Origin: Bacteroidota bacterium
Lineage (GTDB): Bacteria; Bacteroidota; Bacteroidia; Bacteroidales; VadinHA17
Direction of reading: 5' to 3'
NCBI GenBank assembly: GCA_006227095.1
Contig: SBFZ01000378.1
Span: 1-5,795, forward strand
Length of the DNA: 5,795 nucleotides
Shown: one piece after another, positions 5,141-5,795 of the stretch
Layout of the letters: every line of letters starts with the position of its first letter
Numbering within the stretch: the stretch's first letter is position 1
Notes under the pieces: model-generated
Databases searched by the model: none
The model's input: only the letters and a program-made list of their open reading frames with translations
What the model was told of the DNA's origin: nothing
Made by a program: the position numbers and the translations under genes

Positions 5141-5795
5141 AACTCCTGCTTGCCGAAGACGATATCGATTTCGGGAACATCCTTTCACAGTATCTCGCCA
5201 TGAGCGGGTTCGAGGTTACACTGGCGCGCAACGGCCGCGAGGCATGGGAGAAATTCAGTTCGGCCCTCCCCGACATTTGCGTTCTTGACATAATGATGCC
5301 CGAGATGGACGGGTTTACCCTGGCTGAAAAACTGCGGGCAAAAGAACCGGGAATACCTTTTATCTTCCTCACTGCGAAAAGCATGAAGGAAGATATGATC
5401 CGGGGACTTAAGCTGGGGGCTGATGACTATATAACGAAGCCCTTTGACCCTGAACTTCTGCTTCTCCGCATCAACAACATTCTCCGGCGTGTATATTCGG
5501 TTGCCGAGGATGAGTATACAATATCAGGGACAACGCTTAAGTACAATGCACTGGAACTGGTCACCCCTTCCGGCAAGGAGAAGCTTACCCTTCGCGAGGC
5601 TCAGTTGCTCCGACACCTGATGATGAACCGCAACAAGGCCCTGACGCGTGAACAGATACTTACGGAAATATGGGGGGAGGACGATTATTTCCTTGGGCGC
5701 AGCATGGATGTCTTTATCAGCCGCCTGAGAAAATACCTCGGATCAGATCATGGTGTCAGCCTCCGCACACTCAGGGGTATGGGATTCATACTGGA
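5137..5795 (+). CDS. OmpR-family response regulator, RprY-like, partial at 3' end
   Basis: DNA-binding partner of the upstream kinase. It starts at ATG 5137-5139, overlapping the kinase stop, and stays open to the window edge: 219 residues are visible of an expected ~230. The receiver domain (1-115) has the acidic pair D8/D9, phospho-acceptor D51 in VLDIMMPEMDG, T79 in FLTAK and K101 in ITKPF, so all switch residues are present. The C-terminal winged helix (about 125-219) includes LTLREAQLLRHL, LTREQIL and the recognition-helix region RSMDVFISRLRKYL, ending within RTLRGMGFIL. From memory, the receiver and the SMDV(F/Y)I segment closely resemble Bacteroides RprY. This family binds head-to-tail repeats at about 11-bp period, such as the GGTTAAT array upstream of the kinase. 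Confidence 0.95.
   Translation, partial: MKLLLAEDDIDFGNILSQYLAMSGFEVTLARNGREAWEKFSSALPDICVLDIMMPEMDGFTLAEKLRAKEPGIPFIFLTAKSMKEDMIRGLKLGADDYITKPFDPELLLLRINNILRRVYSVAEDEYTISGTTLKYNALELVTPSGKEKLTLREAQLLRHLMMNRNKALTREQILTEIWGEDDYFLGRSMDVFISRLRKYLGSDHGVSLRTLRGMGFIL

Noticed and set aside
5112..5384. Minus-strand frame of 90 codons opposite the response regulator
   Set aside because: Antisense shadow of a clear receiver domain with all conserved residues; no start signal or family resemblance.

Overview
The window looks like Bacteroidota chromosome (Bacteroidales-like; lineage by inference only). Two promoters carry an identical -7 octamer of the Bacteroides TAnnTTTG type, start codons mostly lack a clear Shine-Dalgarno sequence, and the response regulator resembles the RprY branch of Bacteroides OmpR-family regulators. 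I see no phage, transposon, CRISPR array, tRNA or rRNA.

Left part (1-2458, all on the minus strand): a high-affinity metal uptake operon of the ABC cluster-9 (Znu/Tro) type, transcribed znuA - znuC - znuB. znuA encodes a lipoprotein metal-binding subunit with a His-rich loop, znuC the ATPase, and znuB the membrane permease, which runs off the left edge. Zinc is the most likely substrate because of the His-rich loop. A near-palindrome sits over the -33 region of the znuA promoter and is a candidate metalloregulator operator. Two short-period tandem repeats mark this operon: five 15-bp units in frame inside znuA, and five 7-bp units that supply the znuA stop codon.

Middle (2459-2799): 341 bp without a gene. 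It holds the znuA promoter, two adjacent 38-bp direct repeats of unknown function, and a strong intrinsic terminator facing the minus strand.

Right part (2800-5795): a minus-strand gene for an exported protein (signal peptide, hexad-repeat helix, beta-rich C-terminus) lies back to back with a plus-strand two-component system, a sensor histidine kinase overlapping an OmpR/RprY-like response regulator cut by the right edge. The 136-bp divergent region carries three GGTTAAT copies exactly 11 bp apart, the geometry bound by OmpR/PhoB-family regulators. This suggests that the regulator controls its own operon and the exported protein.

No wholly new system is evident. The best leads are the shared divergent regulatory array with the uncharacterised exported protein, the candidate znu operator, and the repeat tracts in znuA.
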